DNA of 64,000 bases, taken from the NCBI RefSeq assembly GCF_014189455.1, contig NZ_CP050296.1, forward strand, positions 2,724,001 to 2,788,000, read 5' to 3'. The notes under the pieces were generated by a model that made no database searches, had not been told where the DNA came from, and was given only the letters and a program-made list of their open reading frames with translations. Positions 1-8,313 of the stretch are shown piece after piece. The position numbers were made by a program, and so were the translations under genes. Source of the stretch: Mesorhizobium huakuii (GTDB lineage: Bacteria; Pseudomonadota; Alphaproteobacteria; Rhizobiales; Rhizobiaceae). Positions within the stretch are counted from its first letter, which is position 1. Every line of letters begins with the position of its first letter.

Positions 1-494
1 GCGCCGCCGCGATCGAGCAATTGAAGATCTGGGGCGAGCGGACGAAATCGCCGGTCATCGCCTCCAAGATCGGCGCCGATGCTGCCGGCCTCGCTTACGA
101 CGCCTTCGAACGAGCAAAAGAAGCCGGCTCCGACGTGCTGATCATCGACACCGCCGGCCGCCTGCAGAACAAGACCGAACTGATGGCGGAGTTGGAAAAG
201 ATCGTTCGCGTACTCGGCAAGCTCGATCCGGAAGCGCCGCACACCGTGCTGCAGACGGTCGACGCCACCACCGGCCAGAACGCGCTCAACCAGGTCGAAA
301 TCTTCCGCAACATCGCCGGCGTCAACGGCCTGGTGATGACCAAGCTGGACGGCACGGCGCGCGGCGGTATTCTGGTGGCGATCGCGGCAAAGCACAAATT
401 GCCGGTCTATTTCATCGGCGTCGGCGAACAGGTCGACGACCTCGAACCTTTCTCCGCAAGCGAATTCGCCAGGGCGATCGCTGGAGTGGCTTGA
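1..494 (+). CDS. ftsY: FtsY, signal recognition particle receptor (C-terminal part)
   Basis: SRP receptor GTPase that docks the Ffh/4.5S RNA-ribosome complex at the inner membrane. Only about the last 163 codons are present and the frame is open at the left window edge. The NG-domain signatures are visible: IIDTAGR (G3), TKLDGTARGG (G4) and the closing GVGEQVDDLEPF motif that faces the GTP site. Ffh, its partner, is encoded in the same window at about 22 kb. The TTG codon near base 21 is internal to the protein, not the start. Identification is secure; the N-terminal A domain lies outside the window. Confidence 0.95.
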   Translation, partial: AAAIEQLKIWGERTKSPVIASKIGADAAGLAYDAFERAKEAGSDVLIIDTAGRLQNKTELMAELEKIVRVLGKLDPEAPHTVLQTVDATTGQNALNQVEIFRNIAGVNGLVMTKLDGTARGGILVAIAAKHKLPVYFIGVGEQVDDLEPFSASEFARAIAGVA

Positions 495-501
495 AACAAG
501 A

Positions 502-541
502 CATGATCTCTTGAAACGGCCTAGTTTTGGGCCAGATCATG
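502..541. terminator. Stem-loop between ftsY and ispZ
   Basis: Eight-base arms CATGATCT (502-509) and AGATCATG (534-541) are exactly complementary, with an inner GGCC/GGCC pair. It sits just after the ftsY stop and before ispZ. There is no U tract, so it may be an intergenic palindrome or processing hairpin rather than a true terminator. Confidence 0.35.
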
Positions 542-557
542 CGCAAGAAGGACTTTT

Positions 558-1213
558 ATGAACATCCTCGAACGCGACCCGTCAGACCCACGCCGCAGGC
601 CGATCAACCCCGGCTTGAAGCTGCTGCTTGAGCTTGGGCCCGGCCTGGTGTTCTTCTTCACCACGATCCGCGGTGAATGGCTGGCCGAAAAGTTCCCGAT
701 CCTGACCCATCTCGGCGAGCCAATCCTGATCGCCACCGCATTTTTCATGGTCGCGACGGCACTGTCGCTTAGCGCGTCCTGGGCGCTGACGCGCAGCCTG
801 CCGCTCATGCCGCTGGTGTCGGCGATCGTCGTTTTCGGGTTCGGCGCGCTGGCGCTCTACCTGCAAGACAAGACCTTCGCCTTCATGAAGCCGACCATCA
901 TCAACACGTTGTTCGGCGTCACGCTGCTCGGGGGCTCGCCTTCGGCAGGTCGCTGCTCGGCTATGTCCTTGATTCCGCCTTCCAGCTTGATGCCGAGGGC
1001 TGGCGCAAGCTGAGTTTTCGGTGGGGGCTGTTCTTCCTATTCCTGGCCGTGCTCAACGAGGTGGTGTGGCGCAATTTTTCGGAAGAGACCTGGGTTTATT
1101 TCAAGTTCTGGGGCACAGTTCCCATCACCTTGCTGTTCACCTTCAGCCAGATGCCGCTGATTATGCGTCACTCGCTTGAGGAAAAACCCGAGGAAGAGCA
1201 GGCCGGCGAATAG
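558..1213 (+). pseudogene. ispZ: IspZ/YciB septation protein A, frameshifted
   Basis: Inner-membrane protein of the IspZ/YciB family (intracellular septation protein A), a multi-pass protein of about 200-220 residues. Starting at ATG 558 the protein matches the family ([18 protein letters not shown], then [14 protein letters not shown]). The frame then breaks in a run of five G at 930-934. In the -1 frame the rest of the family continues ([41 protein letters not shown]) to the TAG at 1211-1213. Restoring one base gives 218 residues, the expected length. Read literally, the product is a 151-residue truncated protein ending at 1013. It follows ftsY in the same direction. Either a recent loss-of-function mutation or a base-calling error. 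Confidence 0.85.
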
Positions 1214-1263
1214 AGCAATTCCAGAAAAAGTAGCCAGCGGTTTCCGTCTGGGATTGCGTCAGA
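1211..1263. repeat. Short dispersed palindromic repeat (R5)
   Basis: Reads TAGAGCAATTCCAGAAAAAG, then GCGGTTTCCGTCTGGGATTGCG. It begins at the ispZ stop codon and ends just before the PNPOx-like start. Confidence 0.65.
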
Positions 1264-1277
1264 TGAAGAGGGGCGAG

Positions 1278-1898
1278 ATGGACTTCATCACCACGCGCGA
1301 GGAATTGCGGACGATCTACAAGACGCCCCGGCCCACCGACGGTTCGATCCGCAAGGAATTGAAGGCGCTTGACGGCCATTGCCGCTCCTTCATCGGCAAG
1401 AGCCCCTTCGTGCTGATCGGCTCATCAGACGGCGAAGGCAATGCCGACGTGACGCCTAAAGGCGACAAGCCCGGTTTCGCCGCCATTCTCGACGACAGGA
1501 CCATCGCCATCCCCGACCGGCCCGGCAACAACCGGCTGGATACGCTGGAGAACATCCTGCGCAATCCTTCGGTCGGGCTGCTCTTCCTGATCCCCGGCAT
1601 GAACGAGACGCTGCGCGTCAACGGCGATGCCCGCATCACCGTCGACGCCGGTTTGCGCGAGCGCCTCGCCGTCGACGGCAAGGAGCCGCAGAGCGTCGTC
1701 GTGGTTACGGTCAAGGCCGCCTACATGCATTGCGCCAAGGCCTTCATGCGCTCCGATCTGTGGAAGCCGGACACCTGGTACGACCGCGCGACGCTGCCGA
1801 CACTCGGCCAGATCCTGCGCGACCAACTGGCGCTCGCCGATTCCGTCGAGGCGACCGATCGCTGGCTCGACGACGATTACAAGCAGACCATGTGGTAG
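1278..1898 (+). CDS. Pyridoxamine 5'-phosphate oxidase family FMN-binding protein
   Basis: Predicted 206-residue split-barrel flavoprotein of the PNPOx-like superfamily (MSMEG_1061-type subgroup). The core is visible: the strand ending in VLIGSSDGEGNADVTPKGDKPGF, then RPGNNRLDTLENILRNPSVGLLFLIPG, typical of the FMN-binding barrel, and a C-terminal half with HCAKAFMRSDLW. ATG 1278 is preferred because GAGGGGCGAG lies directly upstream; a second in-frame ATG at 1263 would add five residues. The substrate is unknown; members often reduce F420- or FMN-dependent substrates or act on small electrophiles. It is followed by another flavin enzyme in the same direction. Confidence 0.85.
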   Translation: MDFITTREELRTIYKTPRPTDGSIRKELKALDGHCRSFIGKSPFVLIGSSDGEGNADVTPKGDKPGFAAILDDRTIAIPDRPGNNRLDTLENILRNPSVGLLFLIPGMNETLRVNGDARITVDAGLRERLAVDGKEPQSVVVVTVKAAYMHCAKAFMRSDLWKPDTWYDRATLPTLGQILRDQLALADSVEATDRWLDDDYKQTMW

Positions 1899-1939
1899 GC
1901 TTTTGCGGACGCGATTCGTCCGAACTGGCTTCACCCACC

Positions 1940-2470
1940 TTGCTGAACATCCTCGCCATCTCCGGCAGCCTGCGCGCGGCCTCCACCAATTCGGCCCTGG
2001 TCGCAGCACTGGCGCGCAACGCGCCGGCAGGCTGCCGCGTCACCGTCTATGACGGGCTCGGCCGCCTGCCGATCTTCAACCCCGACGACGAGGGCGAGCG
2101 CACGCCGCGCGAAGCAGCCGACCTGATCGACGCCGTCACCGCCGCCGACGGCATCATCGTCTCCTGTCCCGAATATGCCCATGGTGTGCCGGGCGGGCTG
2201 AAGAATGCACTCGACTGGCTGGTCTCGCGCGACGCCGCCGTCGCCAAGCCCGCCATGCCAGTGCACGCCTCGCCGCGCTCGCTCTATGCCCGCGCCGCGC
2301 TGGCCGAGATCATGCGGACGATGTCGTTTGCGATGTATGAGGACGGGCTGGAAATTGCCCTGCTCGGCAAGAGGCCGCCGGAGGTGGAGGCTATTTTGGC
2401 TGAGCCGGGAAACGTGTTGGCGATGCGCAATGCGCTCACGGCCTTCGCGGAGTTCATTCGGACGCCCTGA
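1940..2470 (+). CDS. NADPH-dependent FMN reductase family protein
   Basis: Flavodoxin-like NAD(P)H:FMN oxidoreductase of about 176 residues. The phosphate-binding loop ISGSLRAASTNSAL sits at the N-terminus, and SCPEYAHGVPGGLKNALDWL is the family's signature FMN/active-site segment. The start is taken as TTG 1940, giving MLNILAISGS at the family's usual N-terminus. No ATG lies close upstream in frame. It probably reduces free FMN or quinones in the cytosol. It follows the PNPOx-like gene by 41 bases and could be co-transcribed. The IS element begins 30 bases after its stop. Confidence 0.85.
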   Translation: MLNILAISGSLRAASTNSALVAALARNAPAGCRVTVYDGLGRLPIFNPDDEGERTPREAADLIDAVTAADGIIVSCPEYAHGVPGGLKNALDWLVSRDAAVAKPAMPVHASPRSLYARAALAEIMRTMSFAMYEDGLEIALLGKRPPEVEAILAEPGNVLAMRNALTAFAEFIRTP

Positions 2471-2483
2471 GCGGCGGTCGCTC

Positions 2484-2500
2484 TTCCTTCTCCCCTTGTG
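2484..2500. repeat. R1 repeat, left arm fragment at IS copy 1
   Basis: Left end of the R1 palindromic repeat, reading TTCCTTCTCCCCTTGTG, cut where IS copy 1 begins. The matching right-arm end, CACAAGGGGAGAAGGAAG, is at 3651-3668. The roughly 120-base body of the repeat is missing here. Confidence 0.8.
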
Positions 2501-3650
2501 GGCCTGTTGCGCAGTTACTGGGAGGAACGGCGGGGGAACAGGATCAGCGGGCTATTGCTGGTTCTTAGGGGTTGAGGTCTGGTTTCGATGTTTGAGGTGG
2601 CGGTTCGGCCTTGGCTGGCCGGATTGTGGACGCACCTATCCCGTGATGGCGGCCCATCGGCGCATGTTGAAAGCGATGGCCGCCATTGTCACCTGACCAG
2701 CAGCCTTGGCCAACCCGATGTAGCGGATCGTGGTCAGCTTCATGCGGTTCTTGAGCGTGGCGAAGGTGGTCTCCACCGCTGCTCGCCGTCTGGCGATCAG
2801 GCGATTGTAGTGCTTGAGCCGCGGCGGCAGCGCATGATGCTTGTTGGGGCGCCGTGCAATGCGCACCTTCTTGCCGGCCGCCCTGAGCCGAGCACGGCGG
2901 GCATGGGTGTCATAGGCTGCGTCTGCCCATACCGTCTTCTCATCACCGCAGATCAAGTGATCAGCCACGACCGTGTCGTTGACGTTGGCCGGTGTCGTGA
3001 TCACCGTGCGGATCAGGCCAGAGCCTTCATCCACCCCGACATGAGCCTTGTAGCCGAAGGTAAGGCCGCTCTTGCCCTTGCGTGCTGTGACGCGGGCGTC
3101 CGTATCCTGCGACGGCCGCTCGGGTGTCGGCGGCGTCGAGACCGCATCAATCAGCGTGGCATCCAGCATCGTACCGCGCTTCAGGATCACGCCGGCCTTC
3201 TCCAACTGCCGGTCCAGTTCGCCAAACAGCTTCTCCATCAGCCCTTCGCTGACAAGCAGATTGCGAAAACGCGACAGCACCGTGTGGTCGGGGATTGTAT
3301 CGTCCAGCCCCAGCCCAGCAAAGCGCCGGAACGACAGCCGATCGCCCAGCGCTTCCTCTAACTCGCGATCCGACAGTCCGTAGAGCGATTGCAGCAACAG
3401 TGCCTTGAACAACACCAGCGGCGGCCAGGCAGCTCGACCCGGTCCACCATCGCGCAGCGCATTAAGCAGCTTCTCGAACCGGTACCACTTCACCAGACCC
3501 GACAGACGGTCGAGTGGCGAAGAACCCCCCGTCAGCTTGTGGCCCAGAAAGGCCTCCGCCAAGCTCAACTGTCCAGTCTGCTTCACCGCCATCGCGATTC
3601 CTCCGAGCTCCCTCTCAGAGAATCACAACCAGCGAATTACGCAACAGGCC
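2501..3650 (-). mobile_element. IS5-family insertion sequence, copy 1 (1,150 bp)
   Basis: Complete insertion sequence with imperfect terminal inverted repeats: GGCCTGTTGCGCAGTTACTG at 2501 and, reading inward from 3650, GGCCTGTTGCGTAATTCGCT. It holds one transposase gene on the minus strand. A copy of identical length lies at 55805-56954 in the opposite orientation. The terminal GGC-TGTTG resembles the ends of IS903-type IS5 elements, which make 9-bp duplications. Both outer flanks are R1 repeat arms in inverted orientation, so this copy has no simple target duplication as it stands. Confidence 0.92.
2636..3592 (-). CDS. IS5-family transposase, copy 1
   Basis: 318-residue DDE transposase that would catalyse cut-and-paste movement of the surrounding element. 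The N-terminal DUF772-type region (SPLDRLSGLVKWYRFEKLL, then LYGLSDRELEEALGDRLSFRRF) is followed by the DDE catalytic domain. Candidate catalytic residues are the Asp in GTMLDATLID, the Asp in VWADAAYDT and the Glu in RRAAVETTFATLKNR. The C-terminal helix QVTMAAIAFNMRRW is typical of the family. It is intact and its translation is identical to the copy at 55863-56819, which suggests recent duplication or ongoing homogenisation. ATG 3592 follows GAGGGAGCTCGGAGG. Confidence 0.95.
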   Translation of the reverse strand: MAVKQTGQLSLAEAFLGHKLTGGSSPLDRLSGLVKWYRFEKLLNALRDGGPGRAAWPPLVLFKALLLQSLYGLSDRELEEALGDRLSFRRFAGLGLDDTIPDHTVLSRFRNLLVSEGLMEKLFGELDRQLEKAGVILKRGTMLDATLIDAVSTPPTPERPSQDTDARVTARKGKSGLTFGYKAHVGVDEGSGLIRTVITTPANVNDTVVADHLICGDEKTVWADAAYDTHARRARLRAAGKKVRIARRPNKHHALPPRLKHYNRLIARRRAAVETTFATLKNRMKLTTIRYIGLAKAAGQVTMAAIAFNMRRWAAITG

Positions 3651-3674
3651 CACAAGGGGAGAAGGAAGAGGCGT

Positions 3675-4166
3675 CTAAGCCGCCGCCAGCCTCCCAGCCG
3701 CGACATAGTCCTGCAGCCAGACCAGCACCCGGCCCCAGCCCTCGGCATGCTCGGCCGCCGCATCGCTTAGCCCGGCAAAGCCGCCATGGCAGATGGTGAG
3801 GCGCGTGCCGGTGGCGGTCGGCTGCAGCAGCCAGGCGACCGTGGTTTGCCGCCGGCCAAGCGTCGGATGGTCCCAAACATAGGCCCGCGTCTGCACGATC
3901 CGGCGCGGCGCTTCGATCTCGAGGAATTCGCCGCCGGCCGGCAGGTCCCTGCCGTCGGCCGTGCGGACGACAACGGTCCAGCGGCCGCCGACGCGGAGGT
4001 CGGCCGACCAGTCGGCCATCCGGTAGGTGTCGGAGGACCCCCACCATTGCTCGACCTCGTTGCTGACCAACGCCTTGAAGATGCGTTCCGCAGGCGCTTC
4101 GATCTCGGCGGATGCCATGATCGTCTCGCCATTGGTCATGCTCTGTACCCCGAGAACGTGCATCAT
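3675..4166 (-). CDS. SRPBCC/AHSA1-family protein
   Basis: 163-residue START-like (SRPBCC, Aha1-type) protein with a hydrophobic ligand cavity: the family core IEAPAERIFKALVSNEVEQWWG, LRVGGRWTVVV, GEFLEIEAPRRIVQTRAYVW and the C-terminal helix GWGRVLVWLQDYV. ATG 4166 follows GGAGGCACCG; a second ATG is adjacent at 4163. It is the last gene of an arsR-SRPBCC-SRPBCC operon on the minus strand, an arrangement in which the START proteins are thought to bind or modify a small hydrophobic ligand. The ligand is not predictable from sequence. Confidence 0.85.
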   Translation of the reverse strand: MMHVLGVQSMTNGETIMASAEIEAPAERIFKALVSNEVEQWWGSSDTYRMADWSADLRVGGRWTVVVRTADGRDLPAGGEFLEIEAPRRIVQTRAYVWDHPTLGRRQTTVAWLLQPTATGTRLTICHGGFAGLSDAAAEHAEGWGRVLVWLQDYVAAGRLAAA

Positions 4167-4210
4167 CGGTGCCTCCGCATCCGTTTTGTTTCGGTATCGA
4201 AACGAGCCTT

Positions 4211-4654
4211 TCACCCTTTCGACGGCGGGCGCTCGAAACCCTTGCCGGTCTCGAGCAGGCTCTTGAGACTCGCCAGCACCAGCGGCCAGCCCTTGCTGAC
4301 ATTCGGGATCAGCCGGTGCGGCCCGTCGGCCTCGTGGGTGACGGCAAGTTTCAGCTCGCCGTCCTGTTCGATGGCGAAAGTGCAGCGCGTGTAGCCGTCT
4401 TCCTTGATCTCCGGCATCCATTCATTGCGCCACTTGATGACCAGGCGTCGCGGCGGGTCGATCTCGAGGATCTCGCCCGAGTCGGCGACGCGGCCGTCGG
4501 GGAAGATCAGTTTCCAGCTGGAGCCGACCTTCCACTCGCTCTCCTGATAGGAGCAGAGGAAGAACTGCCGGTTGAATTCCGGGTCGGTCAGCGCCTCCCA
4601 GAGCTTTTCGGCCGTGGTGCGGATGTAGGTCACGTAAACAAAGCTGTTGCTCAT
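4211..4654 (-). CDS. SRPBCC/AHSA1-family protein
   Basis: 147-residue START-like protein: VTYIRTTAEKLWEALTDPEF at the N-terminus, then SGEILEIDPPRRLVIKWRNEW and the C-terminal helix GWPLVLASLKSLLETG. It is clearly of the same superfamily as its downstream neighbour, but divergent enough that the pair is not a recent duplication. Its start overlaps the stop of the arsR gene, so it should be translationally coupled to it. This coupling of an ArsR-type repressor with Aha1-type proteins is common in Rhizobiales; the physiological substrate remains unknown. Confidence 0.88.
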   Translation of the reverse strand: MSNSFVYVTYIRTTAEKLWEALTDPEFNRQFFLCSYQESEWKVGSSWKLIFPDGRVADSGEILEIDPPRRLVIKWRNEWMPEIKEDGYTRCTFAIEQDGELKLAVTHEADGPHRLIPNVSKGWPLVLASLKSLLETGKGFERPPSKG

Positions 4655-4971
4655 CAGTCTTCCCTTTCGAGGCGTTTCTTCAGATCACTCAATGCGTCCA
4701 GCCGATGGCGCTCGAACTTGCCGATCCAGCGCTCGGCGATCTCGTTGATCGGAACCGGGTTGAGGTAGTGCTGCTTCTCGCGTCCCTTGCGGATGGTGGT
4801 GACGAGGTTGGCCTCCTCCAGGATCGCCAGGTGCTTGGTCACCGCCTGGCGTGTCATGTCCATCTCCGCGCACAGCGCGTTCAGCGTCTGCCCGTTCCTG
4901 GCATGGAGTTTGTCCAGCAATTGCCGGCGTGTCGGGTCGGCCAGGGCGCGAAAGACGTCATCCATGCTCAT
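4654..4971 (-). CDS. ArsR-family transcriptional regulator
   Basis: 105-residue winged-helix repressor: FRALADPTRRQLLDKL is the family's opening helix pair, TRQAVTKHLAILEEANLV the recognition helix, and the wing is TIRKGREKQHYLNP. No ArsR-type cysteine pair (CxC) is present, so it is not a classical metal sensor. ATG 4971 is preferred; a TTG at 4986 would place the operator inside the gene. It is the first gene of a three-gene operon with two SRPBCC proteins and probably represses its own promoter through the palindrome at 4981-5000. Confidence 0.9.
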   Translation of the reverse strand: MSMDDVFRALADPTRRQLLDKLHARNGQTLNALCAEMDMTRQAVTKHLAILEEANLVTTIRKGREKQHYLNPVPINEIAERWIGKFERHRLDALSDLKKRLERED

Positions 4972-4980
4972 GGCTTTAAT

Positions 4981-5000
4981 ATGCAACCATTTGGTTGCAT
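4981..5000. promoter_or_regulatory. Operator palindrome upstream of the arsR operon
   Basis: The 20-base sequence ATGCAACCATTTGGTTGCAT has 9-base arms that are perfect inverted repeats around a TT centre. It lies 10 bases upstream of the arsR start, where binding would block transcription or RNA polymerase entry. The spacing and perfect symmetry suit a homodimeric winged-helix repressor. That ArsR binds here is inference from position. Confidence 0.75.
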
Positions 5001-5057
5001 GTCAAGCGGCAAAATCGCGCGCCGATGACGACCGGATGCGGCCAAGGGAGAAAAAAG

Positions 5058-5483
5058 TCAGCCGTTGCGGGAGAACCAGAAGGCGTCGGCCGTGCGTTTC
5101 ATGCCGATGCGTTCGTAAAAGCCGACGGCGTCGGGCATGGAGATCAGGCTGATGGCGACCGACGGGCCGAGCTGCCGCCGCGCCTCGTCCATCAGGCCTT
5201 TGCCAATGCCAAGCCCTTGCGCCGATTGGGAGACGGCGAGTTCGGAGATATAGCAGACCCAGGCAAAGTCGGTGACGGCGCGCGCCACGCCGATCAGCGG
5301 TTTGCCCTCGATATCGAGACGCGCGGTCAGCACCAGATTGGCGCCGGACAGCATCGCCTGCAGCCTGGCGGGATCATCGACAGGCCGTGTCTTGCCGAGA
5401 CCGGATTCCACCAGCACCTTGCGGAATTCGGCGATGCCGAGCGCGGGTTCGCGGGCGTAGAGGACATGGGAGTTTTCAGCCAT
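5058..5483 (-). CDS. GNAT-family N-acetyltransferase
   Basis: 141-residue acetyltransferase of the GNAT fold. The acetyl-CoA binding motif A is [21 protein letters not shown] (Q/RxxGxG/A form), and [22 protein letters not shown] is the usual C-terminal motif B. ATG 5483 is chosen because [13 protein letters not shown] aligns with family N-termini. The acceptor is unknown. It is transcribed away from leuD, so the 155-base gap to leuD holds divergent promoters. Confidence 0.85.
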   Translation of the reverse strand: MAENSHVLYAREPALGIAEFRKVLVESGLGKTRPVDDPARLQAMLSGANLVLTARLDIEGKPLIGVARAVTDFAWVCYISELAVSQSAQGLGIGKGLMDEARRQLGPSVAISLISMPDAVGFYERIGMKRTADAFWFSRNG

Positions 5484-5638
5484 GCCGGCCAGACTGCACC
5501 ATCGGCCGGCGAATTCGAAGCCGCCTTCGCGTAGTGCCCTTGTGCCAGTGCGCACGAACAGTTGCCTTTTATTTGCCCTCGGCTTTGTGTAAACGGAGCT
5601 TCAGCAAATCCCCCGCAACGAAAACACGGGCCAAAGCC

Positions 5639-6244
5639 ATGGAAAAATTCACCAAGCTCACCGGCGTCGCCGCTCCCATGCCGATCGTCAATGTCGACAC
5701 CGACATGATCATCCCGAAGGATTATCTCAAGACGATCAAGCGCACCGGGCTCGGCACCGGCCTGTTCGCCGAAATGCGCTACAAGGACGATGGTTCGGAA
5801 AACCCGGATTTCGTGCTCAACAAGCCGGCCTACCGCAAGGCGCAGATCCTGGTCGCCGGCGACAATTTCGGCTGCGGCTCGAGCCGCGAGCACGCGCCGT
5901 GGGCGCTGCTCGATTTCGGCATACGCTGCATCATCTCGACCTCGTTCGCCGACATTTTCTACAACAACTGCTTCAAGAACGGCGTGCTGCCGATCACCGT
6001 CAGCCCCGAGGATCTCGAGAAGCTGATGGATGACGCCTCGCGCGGCTCCAATGCCACTTTGTCGATCGACCTCGAAGCCAAGGAAATCCGTGGCCCCGAT
6101 GGCGGCGTTGTCACCTTCGACCTCGACGACTTCAAGCGGCACTGCATGCTCAACGGCCTCGACGATATCGGCCTGACCATGGAGAAGGCCGGCGCCATCG
6201 CCTCGTTCGAGAAGCGCAACGCCGAACAGCGCCCCTGGGCCTGA
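5639..6244 (+). CDS. leuD: 3-isopropylmalate dehydratase, small subunit
   Basis: 201-residue LeuD. With LeuC it isomerises 2- to 3-isopropylmalate in leucine biosynthesis. The swivel-domain signature [21 protein letters not shown] is intact, as is the N-terminal [15 protein letters not shown]. The length is normal for the family. LeuC is not in this window; the next leucine gene is leuB at 9.1 kb on the same strand, separated by four unrelated genes. No leader peptide rich in leucine is visible upstream. Confidence 0.96.
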   Translation: MEKFTKLTGVAAPMPIVNVDTDMIIPKDYLKTIKRTGLGTGLFAEMRYKDDGSENPDFVLNKPAYRKAQILVAGDNFGCGSSREHAPWALLDFGIRCIISTSFADIFYNNCFKNGVLPITVSPEDLEKLMDDASRGSNATLSIDLEAKEIRGPDGGVVTFDLDDFKRHCMLNGLDDIGLTMEKAGAIASFEKRNAEQRPWA

Positions 6245-6313
6245 GCGGCACCATCCGACGGATAGGCCCGGCTCTTTCAGGCCGGGCTCGTGGCGACTGA
6301 GGGAGGGACAGTC

Positions 6314-7267
6314 ATGACACGTTCGCTTCTAGCCGGCGTTTGCGGGCTGGTCTTGTTGCTGGCGCCCATGGCTGGCGTCGATGCGCAGACGCAGACGCCT
6401 GCCGCGCAGCAGACACCCGCGGCAGCCCAGAAGCCGGCCGACCAGCCAGCGACCGACCAGGGAGCGTCGAGCACCAGCGACGCGGCGCCCGCCGACGGTG
6501 ACAAGCAGGCGCCGATAGCGTTCGAGGGCGGCCAATTGACCATCACCCAGCCGGAGCAGGATGGCGAGAAGGTACTCGCCTATGACGGCAAGCAGCTGGC
6601 CAGCAATTACGATGTCTTCTTCGACAAGATCGTGAAGATCGGCGACGTCAACGTGGCGCTGGTCGATGTCGGCGACGGCGGCAATCAATGCGGCCCGGCC
6701 AAGGTGATCGTCTGGAAGCCGAAGGACGGCGAGATCAAGACCACGACGGTCGAGCAGGACGAATGCGGCGCCCCGCCGGCCGCGATCGCCGACGACGCCA
6801 TCTATTTCGTGCCTTACCTGCTGCCCGGCGAGATAAAGGCGGCGCTGCAATGGTCGCCGACCGAAGGCCTGACGACCTCCGGCAACCTCGCCTATACGCC
6901 GGAACCCGGCACCGACTGGAAGGATGTCGATCCGGCGAAGTATGAGAACATCATCGATGCCTTCCACAACGAGGCTGTGTACAAGGCGGCCAAGGCGCTG
7001 CTCGGCGACACCATGCCCGACATGGCGACCAGCCTGCTGGTCGGCGGCGGTACGGAAAAGACCGCTTCAGGCGCCTTCTATGCCACAGGCTGCGTGCCGC
7101 ATGATTGCGGCGGCAATGACGGCTTCATGGCGGTCGACCCGGCCAAGCACAAATTGTACTTCGCCCGCCGCGGCGACAATGGAGAGCCGAACGCCTGGCC
7201 GGCGGTGACGACATGGCCGGCCGATGTGAAGGAAGCGCTGGACAAGGCGTTGGGCTCGGCGAACTGA
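6314..7267 (+). CDS. Exported protein of unknown function, tandem paralogue 1
   Basis: 317-residue protein with an N-terminal signal peptide (TRSLLAGVCGLVLLLAPMAGVDAQ) and an Ala/Pro/Gln-rich low-complexity linker at about residues 24-58. The folded part has paired cysteines in NQCGPAKVIVW, DECGAPPAAI and TGCVPHDCGG, suggesting disulphides in the periplasm. ATG 6314 follows GGGAGGGACAG. The next gene encodes a clear paralogue sharing the whole C-terminal domain (FEGGQLTIT, GPAKVIVWKP, YFVPYL, YTPEPGT, FMAVDP). No known domain or function is recognised. Confidence 0.75.
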   Translation: MTRSLLAGVCGLVLLLAPMAGVDAQTQTPAAQQTPAAAQKPADQPATDQGASSTSDAAPADGDKQAPIAFEGGQLTITQPEQDGEKVLAYDGKQLASNYDVFFDKIVKIGDVNVALVDVGDGGNQCGPAKVIVWKPKDGEIKTTTVEQDECGAPPAAIADDAIYFVPYLLPGEIKAALQWSPTEGLTTSGNLAYTPEPGTDWKDVDPAKYENIIDAFHNEAVYKAAKALLGDTMPDMATSLLVGGGTEKTASGAFYATGCVPHDCGGNDGFMAVDPAKHKLYFARRGDNGEPNAWPAVTTWPADVKEALDKALGSAN

Positions 7268-7312
7268 TTGCACGTTTTGCGCGCGGTCAGGGTGCTTTCA
7301 CCTTGGAGGAAT

Positions 7313-8173
7313 ATGATGGTGCGGTCACCTCTGGCGGTCCCTCGCGGGCTGGCTTTTGTGCTGATACCCGTTGCCAGCGTGTTTTCACAAACGCAGGCAG
7401 TCGGCGCGGCCGACAAGTCGACAGTGATTTCGTTCGAAGGCGGTCAACTGACCATCACCCAGCAAAAGCGATACGGCGAAAAAGTGCTGGCCTTCGACGG
7501 CAAGGAGTTGGCCCGCAATTATGAGGTCGACATCGACAAGATCGTCGACCTTGGGAATGTGAGGGTGGCGCTTGTCAATGTCGCCGACGGCGGCAATCTG
7601 TGCGGCCCAGCCAAAGTGATTGTATGGAAGCCGAAAGGCGGCACCATCCAGAGCACCAAGGTGGAGCAAGACCGATGCGGTGCACCGGCGGCCGCAATAT
7701 CCAACGGTGTGATTTATTTCGTGCCTTACCTGATGCCGGGTGCTTCGAAACCTCTGCAGCAATGGTCGCCATTCGAAGGGCTCATCACCTCGGGCAATGT
7801 GATCTATACGCCTGAACCGGGCACAGGGTGGAAAGATATCGATTCTTCAAGAATCGACATGATCGAAATCTTTCGTAACGAAGGCGTCTACAAGGAGGCC
7901 GAAAATCTGCTCGGCGAGAAGGTGACCGAGATCGCGACCCACATGATTGTCAGCGATGGCATAGACAAGACGGAGTCTGGGGTCTTCTATGCCAGCGGCT
8001 GCGCCCCGCACAATTGCGGGGTCGACACCTTCATGGCAGTCGATCCGAACAGGCAAAAGTTGTTTTTTGCCCAACTGAACGGCGAGCCAGAACCGGATAC
8101 GTGGCCTGCGGTGAAGGCTTGGCCGGCCGACGTCGCGGAAGCCATGGACAAGGCGCTGGGGTGGGCAAAATAG
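7313..8173 (+). CDS. Exported protein of unknown function, tandem paralogue 2
   Basis: 286-residue paralogue of the preceding protein, about half identical by eye through the mature domain, with the same cysteine pattern (NLCGPAKVIVW, DRCGAPAAAI, SGCAPHNCG) and the same C-terminal WPADV-EAxDKALG ending. It has a signal peptide ending near AVGAA but lacks the low-complexity linker. ATG 7313 follows TTGGAGGA; a second ATG is adjacent. The pair arose by tandem duplication and then diverged, so selection probably maintains both. Function unknown. Confidence 0.75.
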   Translation: MMVRSPLAVPRGLAFVLIPVASVFSQTQAVGAADKSTVISFEGGQLTITQQKRYGEKVLAFDGKELARNYEVDIDKIVDLGNVRVALVNVADGGNLCGPAKVIVWKPKGGTIQSTKVEQDRCGAPAAAISNGVIYFVPYLMPGASKPLQQWSPFEGLITSGNVIYTPEPGTGWKDIDSSRIDMIEIFRNEGVYKEAENLLGEKVTEIATHMIVSDGIDKTESGVFYASGCAPHNCGVDTFMAVDPNRQKLFFAQLNGEPEPDTWPAVKAWPADVAEAMDKALGWAK

Positions 8174-8313
8174 GCCCTTAACAAGGTACCGCACACCGCG
8201 CCGTCGTCATCCCGGCTTGACGCGAGCGTCGAGACAACAGTCAACTCCGCGTGGCCTATGGTCGGAAAGCTTTCGTCCTTTCAAGATAACCGAAACGATC
8301 TTGCGAGGCCCTC

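Noticed and set aside
5484..5638. Possible leucine leader peptide upstream of leuD
   Set aside because: No short ORF with clustered Leu codons and no terminator-antiterminator pair was found, unlike the asd leader.
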